Assembly: GCA_030614035.1 (NCBI GenBank)
Contig: JAUWKW010000065.1
Span: 1 to 7,422, forward strand
Source: Chromatiales bacterium
Lineage (GTDB): Bacteria > Pseudomonadota > Gammaproteobacteria > Steroidobacterales > GCA-2729495
Direction: 5' to 3'
Length of the DNA stretch: 7,422 bases
In this document: in pieces, positions 1-6,099 of the stretch
How the letters are laid out: every line of letters starts with the position of its first letter
Position numbering within the stretch: the stretch's first letter is position 1
Position numbers and translations under genes: made by a program
The notes under the pieces: generated by a model
The model's input: the letters and a program-made list of their open reading frames with translations, nothing else
Databases searched by the model: none
What the model was told of the DNA's origin: nothing

Positions 1-12
1 CGAGGTGCAGCC

Positions 13-43
13 TTGTGCCGGTATTCGCGCAAACGCGTATGAT
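13..43 (+). promoter_or_regulatory. Weak sigma70-like promoter candidate for pyrD
   Basis: TATGAT at 38-43 matches five of six bases of the -10 consensus. TTGTGC at 13-18 is a poor -35 box with a long 19-base spacer. Transcription would begin around position 50, inside the repeat region and about 47 bases before the pyrD start. The evidence is limited to the hexamer and its position. The gene could equally be cotranscribed with something further left. Confidence 0.25.
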
Positions 44-65
44 ATTGCCGGTATTCGGCGGTATT
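16..65. repeat. Phased short direct repeats upstream of pyrD
   Basis: The 12-mer TGCCGGTATTCG occurs exactly at 16-27 and 46-57, and its core CGGTATT occurs a third time at 59-65. Core starts are 19, 49 and 59, so the spacings are 30 and 10 bases, both close to whole helical turns. The copies flank a TATGAT hexamer at 38-43. This arrangement would suit an operator bound on one face of the helix, but the stretch could instead be the 3' end of an upstream gene. No regulator is identified. Confidence 0.4.
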
Positions 66-96
66 TCCGGCTGATAGAGAATCAGGTCAAACATCA

Positions 97-1077
97 ATGG
101 CAGCCCACCCGGGACCCGAAAACAGCAGGCTCTCGATCAACTTCTGCGGCATGCAGTTCAACTCTCCCATCGTACTGCTGTCCGGTTGTGTCGGCTTCGG
201 CGAAGAATACACCCGGGTCGCCGGCTTCTCGAACACCGATGCTGGCGCGATTGTACTCAAGGGTACGACGCTGGAGCCGCGGCTCGGCAACCCGCCGCAT
301 CGCATCTGGGAAACCCCAATGGGCATGCTAAACGCCATTGGACTCCAGAACCCCGGCGTCGACGCGGTTATAAACGATATCCTCCCGAAACTCGATTTTT
401 CCGAGACCCGTTTTATTGCCAACGTCTGCGGTTCGACTATTGATGACTACGCCGAGGTAACGCGTCGCTTCGATGACTCTCCTATAGACGCGATAGAGAT
501 CAATATCTCCTGTCCTAATATCAAAGAGGGCGGTGTGTCATTCGGAAATTATCCCGAAATGTCAGCGCGGGTTATCGCCGCCTGCCGCAAAGCGACCGCG
601 AAACCAATCATCGCAAAACTTTCGCCGAACCAAACGGACATCCAGGAAAATGCGCGCCAGTGCATCGAAGCCGGCAGCGACGGACTTGCCGTCATCAACA
701 CGATCACGGGCATGGCAATAGATACCGAGACGCGAACACCAATCATTGGTAATGTCCAAGGCGGACTGTCAGGTCCGGCGATCAGGCCAATCGCGTTGCT
801 GAAAGTGAAGCAGGTCTACGAGGTTGCCGCGAAGCACAGCATACCGATTATCGGGCAGGGCGGTATAACAACGGTAAACGACGCGGTCGAATTCATTATT
901 GCTGGATCAACCACCATCGGCATCGGTACGGCACTGTTCTACGATCCGTTAGTCTGCAAAACTATTAATGCGGGTATTGTCGAGTATCTGGATCATCACG
1001 GCCTTACGGGGCTGGGCGATTTGATCGGCAGCCTAAAACTTGGTGAAGACATGCAGGACAGCGCGGTCTCCGGATGA
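97..1077 (+). CDS. pyrD: Dihydroorotate dehydrogenase, class 1B catalytic subunit
   Basis: Oxidises dihydroorotate to orotate in pyrimidine biosynthesis using FMN in a TIM barrel. The 326 residues match the class 1B family (for example Lactococcus PyrDB) end to end: [10 protein letters not shown] near residues 29-38, LKGTT (Lys55), [12 protein letters not shown] at 76-87, NISCPN with the catalytic Cys139 typical of class 1, AKLSPN (Lys174), [10 protein letters not shown] at 222-231 and a phosphate-binding GQGG at 253-256. There is no N-terminal membrane segment, so it is cytosolic and not the membrane-bound class 2 enzyme usual in gammaproteobacteria. The start at 97 places the RLSINFCG strand in the expected N-terminal position; its ribosome site is weak. 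Class 1B enzymes normally pair with PyrK, an FAD/2Fe-2S subunit that passes electrons to NAD; no pyrK is visible here and it may lie to the left. A related PreA-like dihydropyrimidine dehydrogenase is the less likely alternative. Confidence 0.93.
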   Translation: MAAHPGPENSRLSINFCGMQFNSPIVLLSGCVGFGEEYTRVAGFSNTDAGAIVLKGTTLEPRLGNPPHRIWETPMGMLNAIGLQNPGVDAVINDILPKLDFSETRFIANVCGSTIDDYAEVTRRFDDSPIDAIEINISCPNIKEGGVSFGNYPEMSARVIAACRKATAKPIIAKLSPNQTDIQENARQCIEAGSDGLAVINTITGMAIDTETRTPIIGNVQGGLSGPAIRPIALLKVKQVYEVAAKHSIPIIGQGGITTVNDAVEFIIAGSTTIGIGTALFYDPLVCKTINAGIVEYLDHHGLTGLGDLIGSLKLGEDMQDSAVSG

Positions 1078-1130
1078 CACGACTGATGCGGGGACTGCCT
1101 CGTTAGCGCAACGCGTATTTACAAAGTTAC

Positions 1131-1135
1131 GGGAG
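1131..1135 (+). promoter_or_regulatory. Shine-Dalgarno site of the cyclophilin gene
   Basis: GGGAG lies eight bases before ATG 1144. It is the clearest ribosome-binding site in the window and fixes the start of the isomerase. The preceding gap (1078-1130) shows no other structure that I can support. Confidence 0.7.
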
Positions 1136-1143
1136 ATAGAACA

Positions 1144-1626
1144 ATGACTCAGAGTTGGGATGCACCTCCGGAGATGCAGATCGACAGCGGCAAGAGCTAC
1201 AGTTGCACGCTGGAAACAAGCAAAGGCGCGATCGATCTTGACCTCTATCCGGAACACGCCCCGAAGACGGTTAACAATTTCGTGTTTCTGGCGCGCGCCG
1301 GCTTCTATGATGGCATTAGCTTTCATCGTGTCATTCCGAATTTCATGGTCCAGGGCGGCGATCCCACTGGTAGCGGCTCCGGCGGTCCCGGCTATCGATT
1401 CGAAGATGAATTGACCAATAACCCACTGAGCCACGAAACCGGTTCGTTGTCGATGGCCAATTCGGGACCGGACACCAATGGCAGCCAATTTTTCATCACG
1501 CACTCGCCCCAAACGCACCTGGATGGGCGCCATACCGTGTTCGGCAAAGTGATTTCGGGTCAGGATATCATCGATGCGATTGGTCAGGGCGACACAATTC
1601 AAAGCGTGACGATTAGCGAAGCTTAG
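1144..1626 (+). CDS. Cyclophilin-type peptidyl-prolyl cis-trans isomerase
   Basis: Catalyses cis-trans isomerisation of Xaa-Pro bonds as a folding helper. The 160-residue protein is a single cyclophilin domain from about residue 18. It has [17 protein letters not shown] with catalytic Arg62, Phe67 and Gln70; MAN at 104-106; GSQFFI at 113-118; and LDGRHTVFG at 126-134 with His130 equivalent to His126 of human CypA. The position of CypA Trp121, important for cyclosporin binding, is His125, so drug sensitivity is probably low, as in many bacterial cyclophilins. There is no signal peptide, so it should be cytosolic. The N-terminal leader and the [10 protein letters not shown] loop resemble cyclophilins of Chloroflexi and Actinobacteria more than E. 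coli PpiA/PpiB; that is a recollection of family patterns, not a search. It lies 66 bases after pyrD on the same strand and may share its transcript. A terminator candidate follows. Confidence 0.95.
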   Translation: MTQSWDAPPEMQIDSGKSYSCTLETSKGAIDLDLYPEHAPKTVNNFVFLARAGFYDGISFHRVIPNFMVQGGDPTGSGSGGPGYRFEDELTNNPLSHETGSLSMANSGPDTNGSQFFITHSPQTHLDGRHTVFGKVISGQDIIDAIGQGDTIQSVTISEA

Positions 1627-1678
1627 TCGCTCCCGGAAATTGGCTTTATTGACTAGTCTTCGGCACGGCCGATAACAT

Positions 1679-1702
1679 GCGACCAAGCTGGTCGCCTCTT
1701 TT
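1679..1702 (+). terminator. Intrinsic terminator after the cyclophilin gene
   Basis: A perfect seven-base-pair inverted repeat, GCGACCA (1679-1685) and TGGTCGC (1689-1695) around the loop AGC, is followed by CTCTTTT (1696-1702). The GC-rich stem with a U-rich tail, placed 53 bases past the isomerase stop and before the oxygenase genes, fits a Rho-independent terminator separating the two transcripts. The tail is interrupted by C, so termination may be partial. Confidence 0.65.
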
Positions 1703-1715
1703 GGCCGGAGGCGGC
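1691..1715 (+). promoter_or_regulatory. Alternative hairpin overlapping the terminator
   Basis: Bases 1691-1698 (GTCGCCTC) can pair with 1708-1715 (GAGGCGGC): eight pairs with one G-U, around a nine-base loop that contains the terminator's T run. This stem uses the 3' arm of the terminator stem, so the two cannot form together. It would also bury the GGAGG at 1707-1711. The pairing is read directly from the sequence. A role as an antiterminator or attenuator is inference. Confidence 0.35.
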
Positions 1716-1731
1716 ATAAGAAAAATATGAT
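1701..1731 (+). promoter_or_regulatory. Possible promoter for the Rieske oxygenase pair
   Basis: TATGAT at 1726-1731 is one base from the -10 consensus and follows an A-rich tract. TTGGCC at 1701-1706 matches four of six -35 positions with a 19-base spacer. The predicted start point near 1738 would leave a leader of about 27 bases before GTG 1765. It sits directly after the terminator candidate, where a new transcript for the oxygenases would be expected to begin. Confidence 0.35.
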
Positions 1732-1764
1732 TGCGGCTTTTTGCAGTCCGCGCTGGTGACCGCT

Positions 1765-2910
1765 GTGTTTATTAACTTCTGGTATCCCGTGATCGAAGGC
1801 TCCGAGCTCGGTGATGAACCGCTACAAGTCACCATGCTCGGATGCGATTTTGTTCTGTTCCGCGACGAGCACGGGAAAGCCCGCTGTCTCGCCAACACCT
1901 GCATGCACCGCGGCGGCTCCCTTGGCCATGGAGTGGTGAGGGACGGCTGTATTCAATGCCCCTATCACGGCTGGCAATACAACGGCGATGGACGCTGCGT
2001 GCGAATTCCTTCCATAGGCCGCGACGGGAAAATTCCAGCAAGAGCCAAGGTCGACAGTTACCCGGTCGAGGAACGCTATGGGCTGGTCTTCGCCTTTCTC
2101 GGCGATCTTCCCGAAAAAGAACGACCACCGATACAGACGATCGTCGAATGGGACCAGGACGACTGGCGGCCCACGATGGTCGGTTGGGAATTTGACGCCA
2201 ACATGGAACGGGCCGTTGAAAACTCAATGGATCCCGCACATAACGAATTCGTGCATCCCACGCACGGCTTCCAGGGCGAACGCGAAGATTATCGTGTACC
2301 GGATATGGAAATCGTCGAAGAAGAACTCGGCGCGTATTTCCGCATCGTGATGTACTCCCCTGCTGGAGAGAAAGGCACGCTGAAAGAGTCCAAGCGGGAG
2401 GCGGGATCGGTGGAGGCATACTCCGGTCACCGCGGACCCAACCAGTTGTGGAATCGGCTACACCTGACCGACGAATACTGGCTACACCAGTACCAGTTCT
2501 CGGTTCCGGTAGACACCGGCCGCACGCGCTTCTGGCATATCAACATGCGCAATAGCTGGCTGGATCCGAAGGTCGATGAGCGCATGGATGAGCGGAACCG
2601 AGCAACTGCGGAGCAAGATCAGATCGTGCTCAAGCGACTGCGACCCGTCGTGCCACCTTTGGGCACTTCCCAGGAACTTTTGATGCCTTCTGACGAACCC
2701 GTGCGTCAGTACCGACGCTATCTGGCCGGCTGGGAAGCCAAGGGGTGGCGGATTGATGTCGAACGTATGCGCGAAATGCAGAAAACCACAACCGTCACGA
2801 TCCCGAGCCCTGGACGGCGCGATGCGGGTAACTGGGTGCTGAATACAGTGCCGCTTGTCGCGCCGCATGAAATCGCGGCGGGATCTTCATCAGCCAGCGG
2901 CGCACAATGA
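1765..2910 (+). CDS. Rieske non-heme iron oxygenase, alpha-only type (first of pair)
   Basis: Terminal oxygenase that would hydroxylate or dealkylate a small, probably aromatic or heterocyclic, substrate with O2. From GTG 1765 it has 381 residues. The N-terminal Rieske 2Fe-2S domain shows C46-x-H48, then C65-x2-H68 (CPYHGWQY). The catalytic domain has N153-S-M-D156-P-A-H159 and H164, with D285 the likely carboxylate iron ligand and D156 the bridging aspartate. No beta subunit gene is present, so an alpha3 enzyme like KshA or DdmC is likely. GTG 1765 was chosen because it gives a start matching the downstream paralogue (M-x-I-N-x-W-Y), puts all four cluster ligands at identical residue numbers in both proteins, and has GGTGA at 1755-1759 five bases upstream; TTG 1741 and GTG 1756 are in-frame alternatives. 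Its stop overlaps the next start. The substrate is not identifiable, and the reductase must be encoded elsewhere. Confidence 0.93.
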   Translation: MFINFWYPVIEGSELGDEPLQVTMLGCDFVLFRDEHGKARCLANTCMHRGGSLGHGVVRDGCIQCPYHGWQYNGDGRCVRIPSIGRDGKIPARAKVDSYPVEERYGLVFAFLGDLPEKERPPIQTIVEWDQDDWRPTMVGWEFDANMERAVENSMDPAHNEFVHPTHGFQGEREDYRVPDMEIVEEELGAYFRIVMYSPAGEKGTLKESKREAGSVEAYSGHRGPNQLWNRLHLTDEYWLHQYQFSVPVDTGRTRFWHINMRNSWLDPKVDERMDERNRATAEQDQIVLKRLRPVVPPLGTSQELLMPSDEPVRQYRRYLAGWEAKGWRIDVERMREMQKTTTVTIPSPGRRDAGNWVLNTVPLVAPHEIAAGSSSASGAQ

Positions 2911-4019
2911 TCATCAACAATTGGTATGCGGCAAGTTTCGCGGATGAGCTGACTGACCCGCCGAAACTGGTCCGGATGCTCGGTTGTGATTTCGCACTGT
3001 TTCGGACCGAAGACGGCGCCGCCGCGTGTCTGAGCAATATTTGCTGTCACCGGGGCGGGTCGCTGGCGCATGGGCAACGGGTCGGCAATTGCATCCAGTG
3101 CCCATACCACGGCTGGCAGTATGCCGCAGACGGGTTCGTGCAGCAGATCCCGCCGCTGGGTGACGCGGTCGCGATCCCAAGGCGCGCCCGGGTCGACAGC
3201 TACCCGGTTCAGGAAAAGTATGGTCTTCTGTGGGTATTTCTTGGCGACATGAACGAGCAGGAACGGCCGGTGTTATCGGACTCGCTGTCTGTTTACGGGG
3301 ATACTGAAAACTGGCGGATGTGCCGACTCCAGCGGGAATGGAACGTCAACTGGGTGCGCCTGAACGAGAACCTCGTCGACACCGCGCATTTGTACCTTGT
3401 GCATTCATTCGGCAAACACCTGCCATCGAAAATGAACATCTTTCCGGTCGAGGTTACCGAGTGGGGTGGCCACATCCTTCAGACCTTCCGGCCGCCTGAT
3501 CCCAAAGATTCGATGGCGATCGATGAAGTGGAACAGCAACCCGACGAACGCCAGGAATCCCATGTCGAACTGACATACGATCTGATCGGTATCCTGCACA
3601 AAAACAGTCAGCAAATGGCATCAGGTTACAACCAGATCATCTGGGACGTTTGTACACCGATCGACGCCTACCACACACGACATTTCAGTCTGCATTTCCG
3701 GAATTTCAATAAGAGCCCCGAACACGACGAGGGCATGGTGAAGGCACTTCGCTACGGCTTGGACGAGGACGCGGCCGTGGTTGAGCACGTTCGCCCGCGT
3801 CTGACACCTGCACGTCAGAACATGGACCTGTTCGTTGCGACCGACGATGCCGAACTGAGTTACCGCCGTAAGGTCGACGAGGTAGGTCGCCGATTGGGGC
3901 GTATTGACGTGCATCGTATGGACGAACTTGTGCGGGATCAGGCGTTGGTAATCCCGTCGCCGGCTCGCGCCGAAGGCGGCAACTGGGGCCATGCAAGCGT
4001 GCCGCTGTTGGATAGCTAG
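2907..4019 (+). CDS. Rieske non-heme iron oxygenase, alpha-only type (second of pair)
   Basis: Paralogue of the preceding gene, 370 residues, same predicted chemistry. The Rieske cluster ligands are C46-C-H48 and C65-x2-H68. The mononuclear iron site reads N155-L-V-D158-T-A-H161 and H166, with D288 aligned to D285 of the partner. The Rieske half and the C-terminal tail (RIDVxRM, then IPSP and GNW) are clearly shared. The middle, about residues 167-280, which lines the substrate pocket in this family, has diverged strongly, suggesting a different substrate or a sequential step. The start ATG overlaps the partner's TGA as ATGA, so translation is probably coupled; there is no strong ribosome site of its own. 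Both proteins keep full ligand sets, so neither looks like a dead structural subunit. The gene ends tail to tail with the transporter gene, their stop codons interlocking. Confidence 0.93.
   Translation: MIINNWYAASFADELTDPPKLVRMLGCDFALFRTEDGAAACLSNICCHRGGSLAHGQRVGNCIQCPYHGWQYAADGFVQQIPPLGDAVAIPRRARVDSYPVQEKYGLLWVFLGDMNEQERPVLSDSLSVYGDTENWRMCRLQREWNVNWVRLNENLVDTAHLYLVHSFGKHLPSKMNIFPVEVTEWGGHILQTFRPPDPKDSMAIDEVEQQPDERQESHVELTYDLIGILHKNSQQMASGYNQIIWDVCTPIDAYHTRHFSLHFRNFNKSPEHDEGMVKALRYGLDEDAAVVEHVRPRLTPARQNMDLFVATDDAELSYRRKVDEVGRRLGRIDVHRMDELVRDQALVIPSPARAEGGNWGHASVPLLDS
4016..4019. other. Interlocked convergent stop codons (CTAG)
   Basis: The palindrome CTAG contains the TAG stop of the plus-strand oxygenase (4017-4019) and, read on the other strand, the TAG stop of the MFS gene (4018-4016). 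The two coding regions thus overlap tail to tail by four bases, with no intergenic room for a conventional bidirectional terminator. Confidence 0.95.
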
Positions 4020-5329
4020 TTTGCTTGAGCCCGCTCGCGCAAGCGTACCCATACGGCATAAATTGCCAGCAGTGCGGTCGCACCGGCCACCATCAGGAAC
4101 GGCGCACCGGGGTCGATTGAATCGAACAGACGCCCGCCAATACCATTCGCAATCAAAACGCCAACCGCGCCACAGGCGCTGAACGCACCGATGACGGCAC
4201 CGCGATTCTCCAGCGGTGCTTCCTGTCCAATCAAAGCCTGCGACGCGTAAAAGCAACTGGACTGACCGATACCAAGAAGAACGAACAGCGGTATGACCGC
4301 CGGATCCAGCGGGTTCTCGATCAATCCGACCGCGCCAAAGCCGACAGTTGCAAGCACGGCACCGGCCGCCAGCATCATTAGTCGGTCGAAACGGTCGAGT
4401 AAAAACCCCATGAATGGCGCACAAATCAGCGTCGTGATACTCGTTATGACGAACAGCAGGGTGCCGCGGCCCAGTGCCACAGTGGTGTCCAAACCCTGGG
4501 CCTGGCCCGCCAAAGTGCCCCACAGGACGATGAAAGTGCCGGCGATGACCAGATCACCACGGGCGGCGAATGCCGAAAAATACAGCACGCGGATGCGGGG
4601 CCTGCGCGCAGCGCGCAAGCCGATCGCGGCACTTTCCCTGAACCCCGACTTGGCGGGCCGCCCGCCGGGTATGCCGGGGTGCGCGCCTACCGCCGCAATC
4701 GCGGCCGCGGCAATGCAGATAGCGGCGGCCACCCAGTTCATGTAAAAGGCGGCATCCAACTCGCTTGCACCTCTGCTGACAAAAAAGTCCGGCATCGCGC
4801 CCCCGAGCGCTCCGATCATTGCGGCACCAAAACCGCCGCAGATTCCCGAGGCCGCGACGAGTTTGCCGCGCGAACTTTCCTGTGGGTAATCGTGCACCAT
4901 TACCGTCAACATGCACGTGGTCGCGGCGACACCTACTGCGTAAACGAGTCGGCTCAGCAGCAAACCGTCGGCCGACTCCGACAATGGGTAAGCAAGATAA
5001 CTTGCGCCGAGGAATGCGAGTCCCAGCGACATCACCAACCGCCGGCTCGTTTTATCAGCAAGCATACCGAACAGCCATACCATCGCGACAATCGTGACCT
5101 CCGACCAGAACCCCAAGTCGCCGCTGATGGTTCCCTGTATCGATTCGGGAATAGCGAGTTTGGTGTTCATCAGGTAGGCCTGGCTGATGTTGACGAACAC
5201 GATAAACCCGATTGTTATCAGGTCGATAAACAAAAATACTGCGACGTGGGTTGGCGTAACGCTGGGCAATAGGCGTACCGGCCCGAATCTCCGGGTCGGT
5301 TCGGCGTCTGTTGAAGCTCCTTGCTGCAC
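4016..5329 (-). CDS. MFS transporter, 12 transmembrane helices
   Basis: Inner-membrane secondary transporter of 437 residues. Hydrophobic segments can be placed near residues 28-49, 72-91, 97-116, 121-147, 155-178, 192-216, 248-270, 288-311, 317-336, 343-367, 375-402 and 408-430: two six-helix halves with a cytoplasmic loop around 217-247. MFS motif A is visible as GMLADKTSRR at 88-97 after helix 2, with a weaker copy, GFLLDRFDR, at 308-316 in the second half. The start is GTG directly after the TGA of the upstream GST-like gene (zero spacing), so the two are almost certainly cotranscribed and probably translationally coupled. Given the oxygenase neighbours, import of the oxygenase substrate is the natural guess; export of a toxic product is equally compatible. 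The substrate cannot be read from the sequence. Confidence 0.9.
   Translation of the reverse strand: MQQGASTDAEPTRRFGPVRLLPSVTPTHVAVFLFIDLITIGFIVFVNISQAYLMNTKLAIPESIQGTISGDLGFWSEVTIVAMVWLFGMLADKTSRRLVMSLGLAFLGASYLAYPLSESADGLLLSRLVYAVGVAATTCMLTVMVHDYPQESSRGKLVAASGICGGFGAAMIGALGGAMPDFFVSRGASELDAAFYMNWVAAAICIAAAAIAAVGAHPGIPGGRPAKSGFRESAAIGLRAARRPRIRVLYFSAFAARGDLVIAGTFIVLWGTLAGQAQGLDTTVALGRGTLLFVITSITTLICAPFMGFLLDRFDRLMMLAAGAVLATVGFGAVGLIENPLDPAVIPLFVLLGIGQSSCFYASQALIGQEAPLENRGAVIGAFSACGAVGVLIANGIGGRLFDSIDPGAPFLMVAGATALLAIYAVWVRLRERAQAN
4023..4044 (+). promoter_or_regulatory. Imperfect hairpin just past the oxygenase stop
   Basis: GCTTG (4023-4027) pairs with CAAGC (4040-4044), continued inside by GC/GC after one A-G mismatch, around a six-base loop. 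It lies four bases after the plus-strand stop and inside the last codons of the MFS gene. No T run follows, so it is not an intrinsic terminator. It could protect the 3' end of the oxygenase transcript or help Rho-dependent termination, or be incidental. Confidence 0.25.
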
Positions 5330-6046
5330 TCAGACAGCCCGGTCGTGGTCGGGAAAATATTTGGCGAGGATGTTCTCGCAATAACGCGCCAAAGTTTTGC
5401 TGTTTCGCGCGTAGTCCGAGATACCGCATCTAAGCGGGGGGATGATGAACTGCACCAGGATTCCAAACAGGCTGGCGTCTACTTCTCGCGGCCGATTATC
5501 AATCAGGAAAGTCTTGTCACCGAGCAGTTCCTCGATCGCTTTCACGTCTTGCAGACCGATATTCTGGATTTCATCGGGTGTGTGACGCCCGATTCCATGC
5601 AGATGCATGTCCTCTCGAATGCGCTCCCGTGCTTTCGCGCTGATATCGCTGCGCCAGGGTTCGTCCATCTGACCAAACCCCACTTCGCGTGTCGCCGGCC
5701 AGTTTTCTTCGGTAAGCCAACGCGTGTAACCAATGATTCGCGCCAGATTCTCCTCCACCATTCGCCGTACCGCGTGCGCCGTAGCAAGCTGTGTTGACGT
5801 CAGCCCGTCATTGAGCCGATCACCGTGCGCGCCTTTGAGGTATTCGATGATGAATCCGGTATCCGCGAGTTCGAGGTCATCATCACGAATCCACGGTACC
5901 GTGCCTTTCGGTGAGTCGACCGGCCGTTGCACATACTCGCAGTCATATGGGATGTCCGCGAATCTCAGAAAGGCCTCGAGCTTTAATCCGAAAGGACTTG
6001 GCGTCGGCAAACCCCATGCCGGTGCAAAATTAAATACGGTGATCAC
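5330..6046 (-). CDS. Metaxin/Fax-type glutathione S-transferase-like protein
   Basis: A 238-residue cytosolic GST-fold protein. The N-terminal thioredoxin-like half has SPFGLKLE at 17-24, PYDCEY at 33-38, KGTVPWI at 47-53 with the cis-proline, and ADTGFIIEYL at 61-70. The helical C-terminal half ends with GDKTFLIDNRPREVDASLFG at 176-195, the hallmark of the failed-axon-connections (Fax)/metaxin branch. Many relatives carry Cys after SPF; here it is Gly20, so a cysteine-dependent reaction at that spot is unlikely, and glutathione conjugation is unproven for this branch. The start is GTG 6046, with GGA about five bases upstream; a nearer-consensus ATG at 6051 is out of frame and stops at once. 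It abuts the MFS gene, suggesting a shared transcript. It could be a detoxification enzyme, a glutathione-dependent lyase, or a structural partner of the oxygenases. Confidence 0.85.
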   Translation of the reverse strand: MITVFNFAPAWGLPTPSPFGLKLEAFLRFADIPYDCEYVQRPVDSPKGTVPWIRDDDLELADTGFIIEYLKGAHGDRLNDGLTSTQLATAHAVRRMVEENLARIIGYTRWLTEENWPATREVGFGQMDEPWRSDISAKARERIREDMHLHGIGRHTPDEIQNIGLQDVKAIEELLGDKTFLIDNRPREVDASLFGILVQFIIPPLRCGISDYARNSKTLARYCENILAKYFPDHDRAV

Positions 6047-6069
6047 TGCATTCCAGGATGGTCGATCTG

Positions 6070-6087
6070 AGCAGCGTCATCGCTGCT
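6070..6087 (-). promoter_or_regulatory. Perfect hairpin between ntrC and the GST-like gene
   Basis: AGCAGCG (6070-6076) and CGCTGCT (6081-6087) form a perfect seven-base-pair stem with a four-base loop in the 53-base gap. It lies 13 bases past the ntrC stop in the direction of transcription. No U run follows, so it is not a standard intrinsic terminator; partial termination, 3'-end protection or processing of the ntrC message are possible. Confidence 0.4.
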
Positions 6088-6099
6088 ACTTGCGCCGCC

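Noticed and set aside
5..331. 108-residue open frame at the left edge in a different frame from pyrD
   Set aside because: It overlaps the conserved N-terminal third of pyrD, and its translation beyond the leader has no family features.
1033..1686. 217-residue open frame on the minus strand opposite the cyclophilin gene
   Set aside because: It is antisense to a gene with full family motifs, runs through the terminator candidate, and its translation shows no recognisable domain.
1661..1716. Sigma54 (-24/-12) promoter before the oxygenases, attractive because ntrC is nearby
   Set aside because: GG/GC pairs such as TGGC at 1702-1705 with GC at 1714-1715 have nine rather than ten bases between them, and the GGCACG at 1662-1667 has no GC at the -12 position.
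3621..4523. 300-residue open frame on the minus strand across the oxygenase/MFS junction
   Set aside because: It is out of frame with the MFS gene and antisense to the oxygenase; the translation is rich in Arg, Cys and Gly without motifs, as expected of a shadow frame in GC-rich DNA.
4679..5272. 197-residue open frame on the plus strand opposite the MFS gene
   Set aside because: It is antisense to a well-supported transporter with 12 hydrophobic segments, and its composition is typical of a shadow frame.
6039..6046. GTGATCAC palindrome at the GST-like gene start as an operator
   Set aside because: It is only eight bases, does not extend into longer dyad symmetry, and overlaps coding sequence; chance is sufficient.
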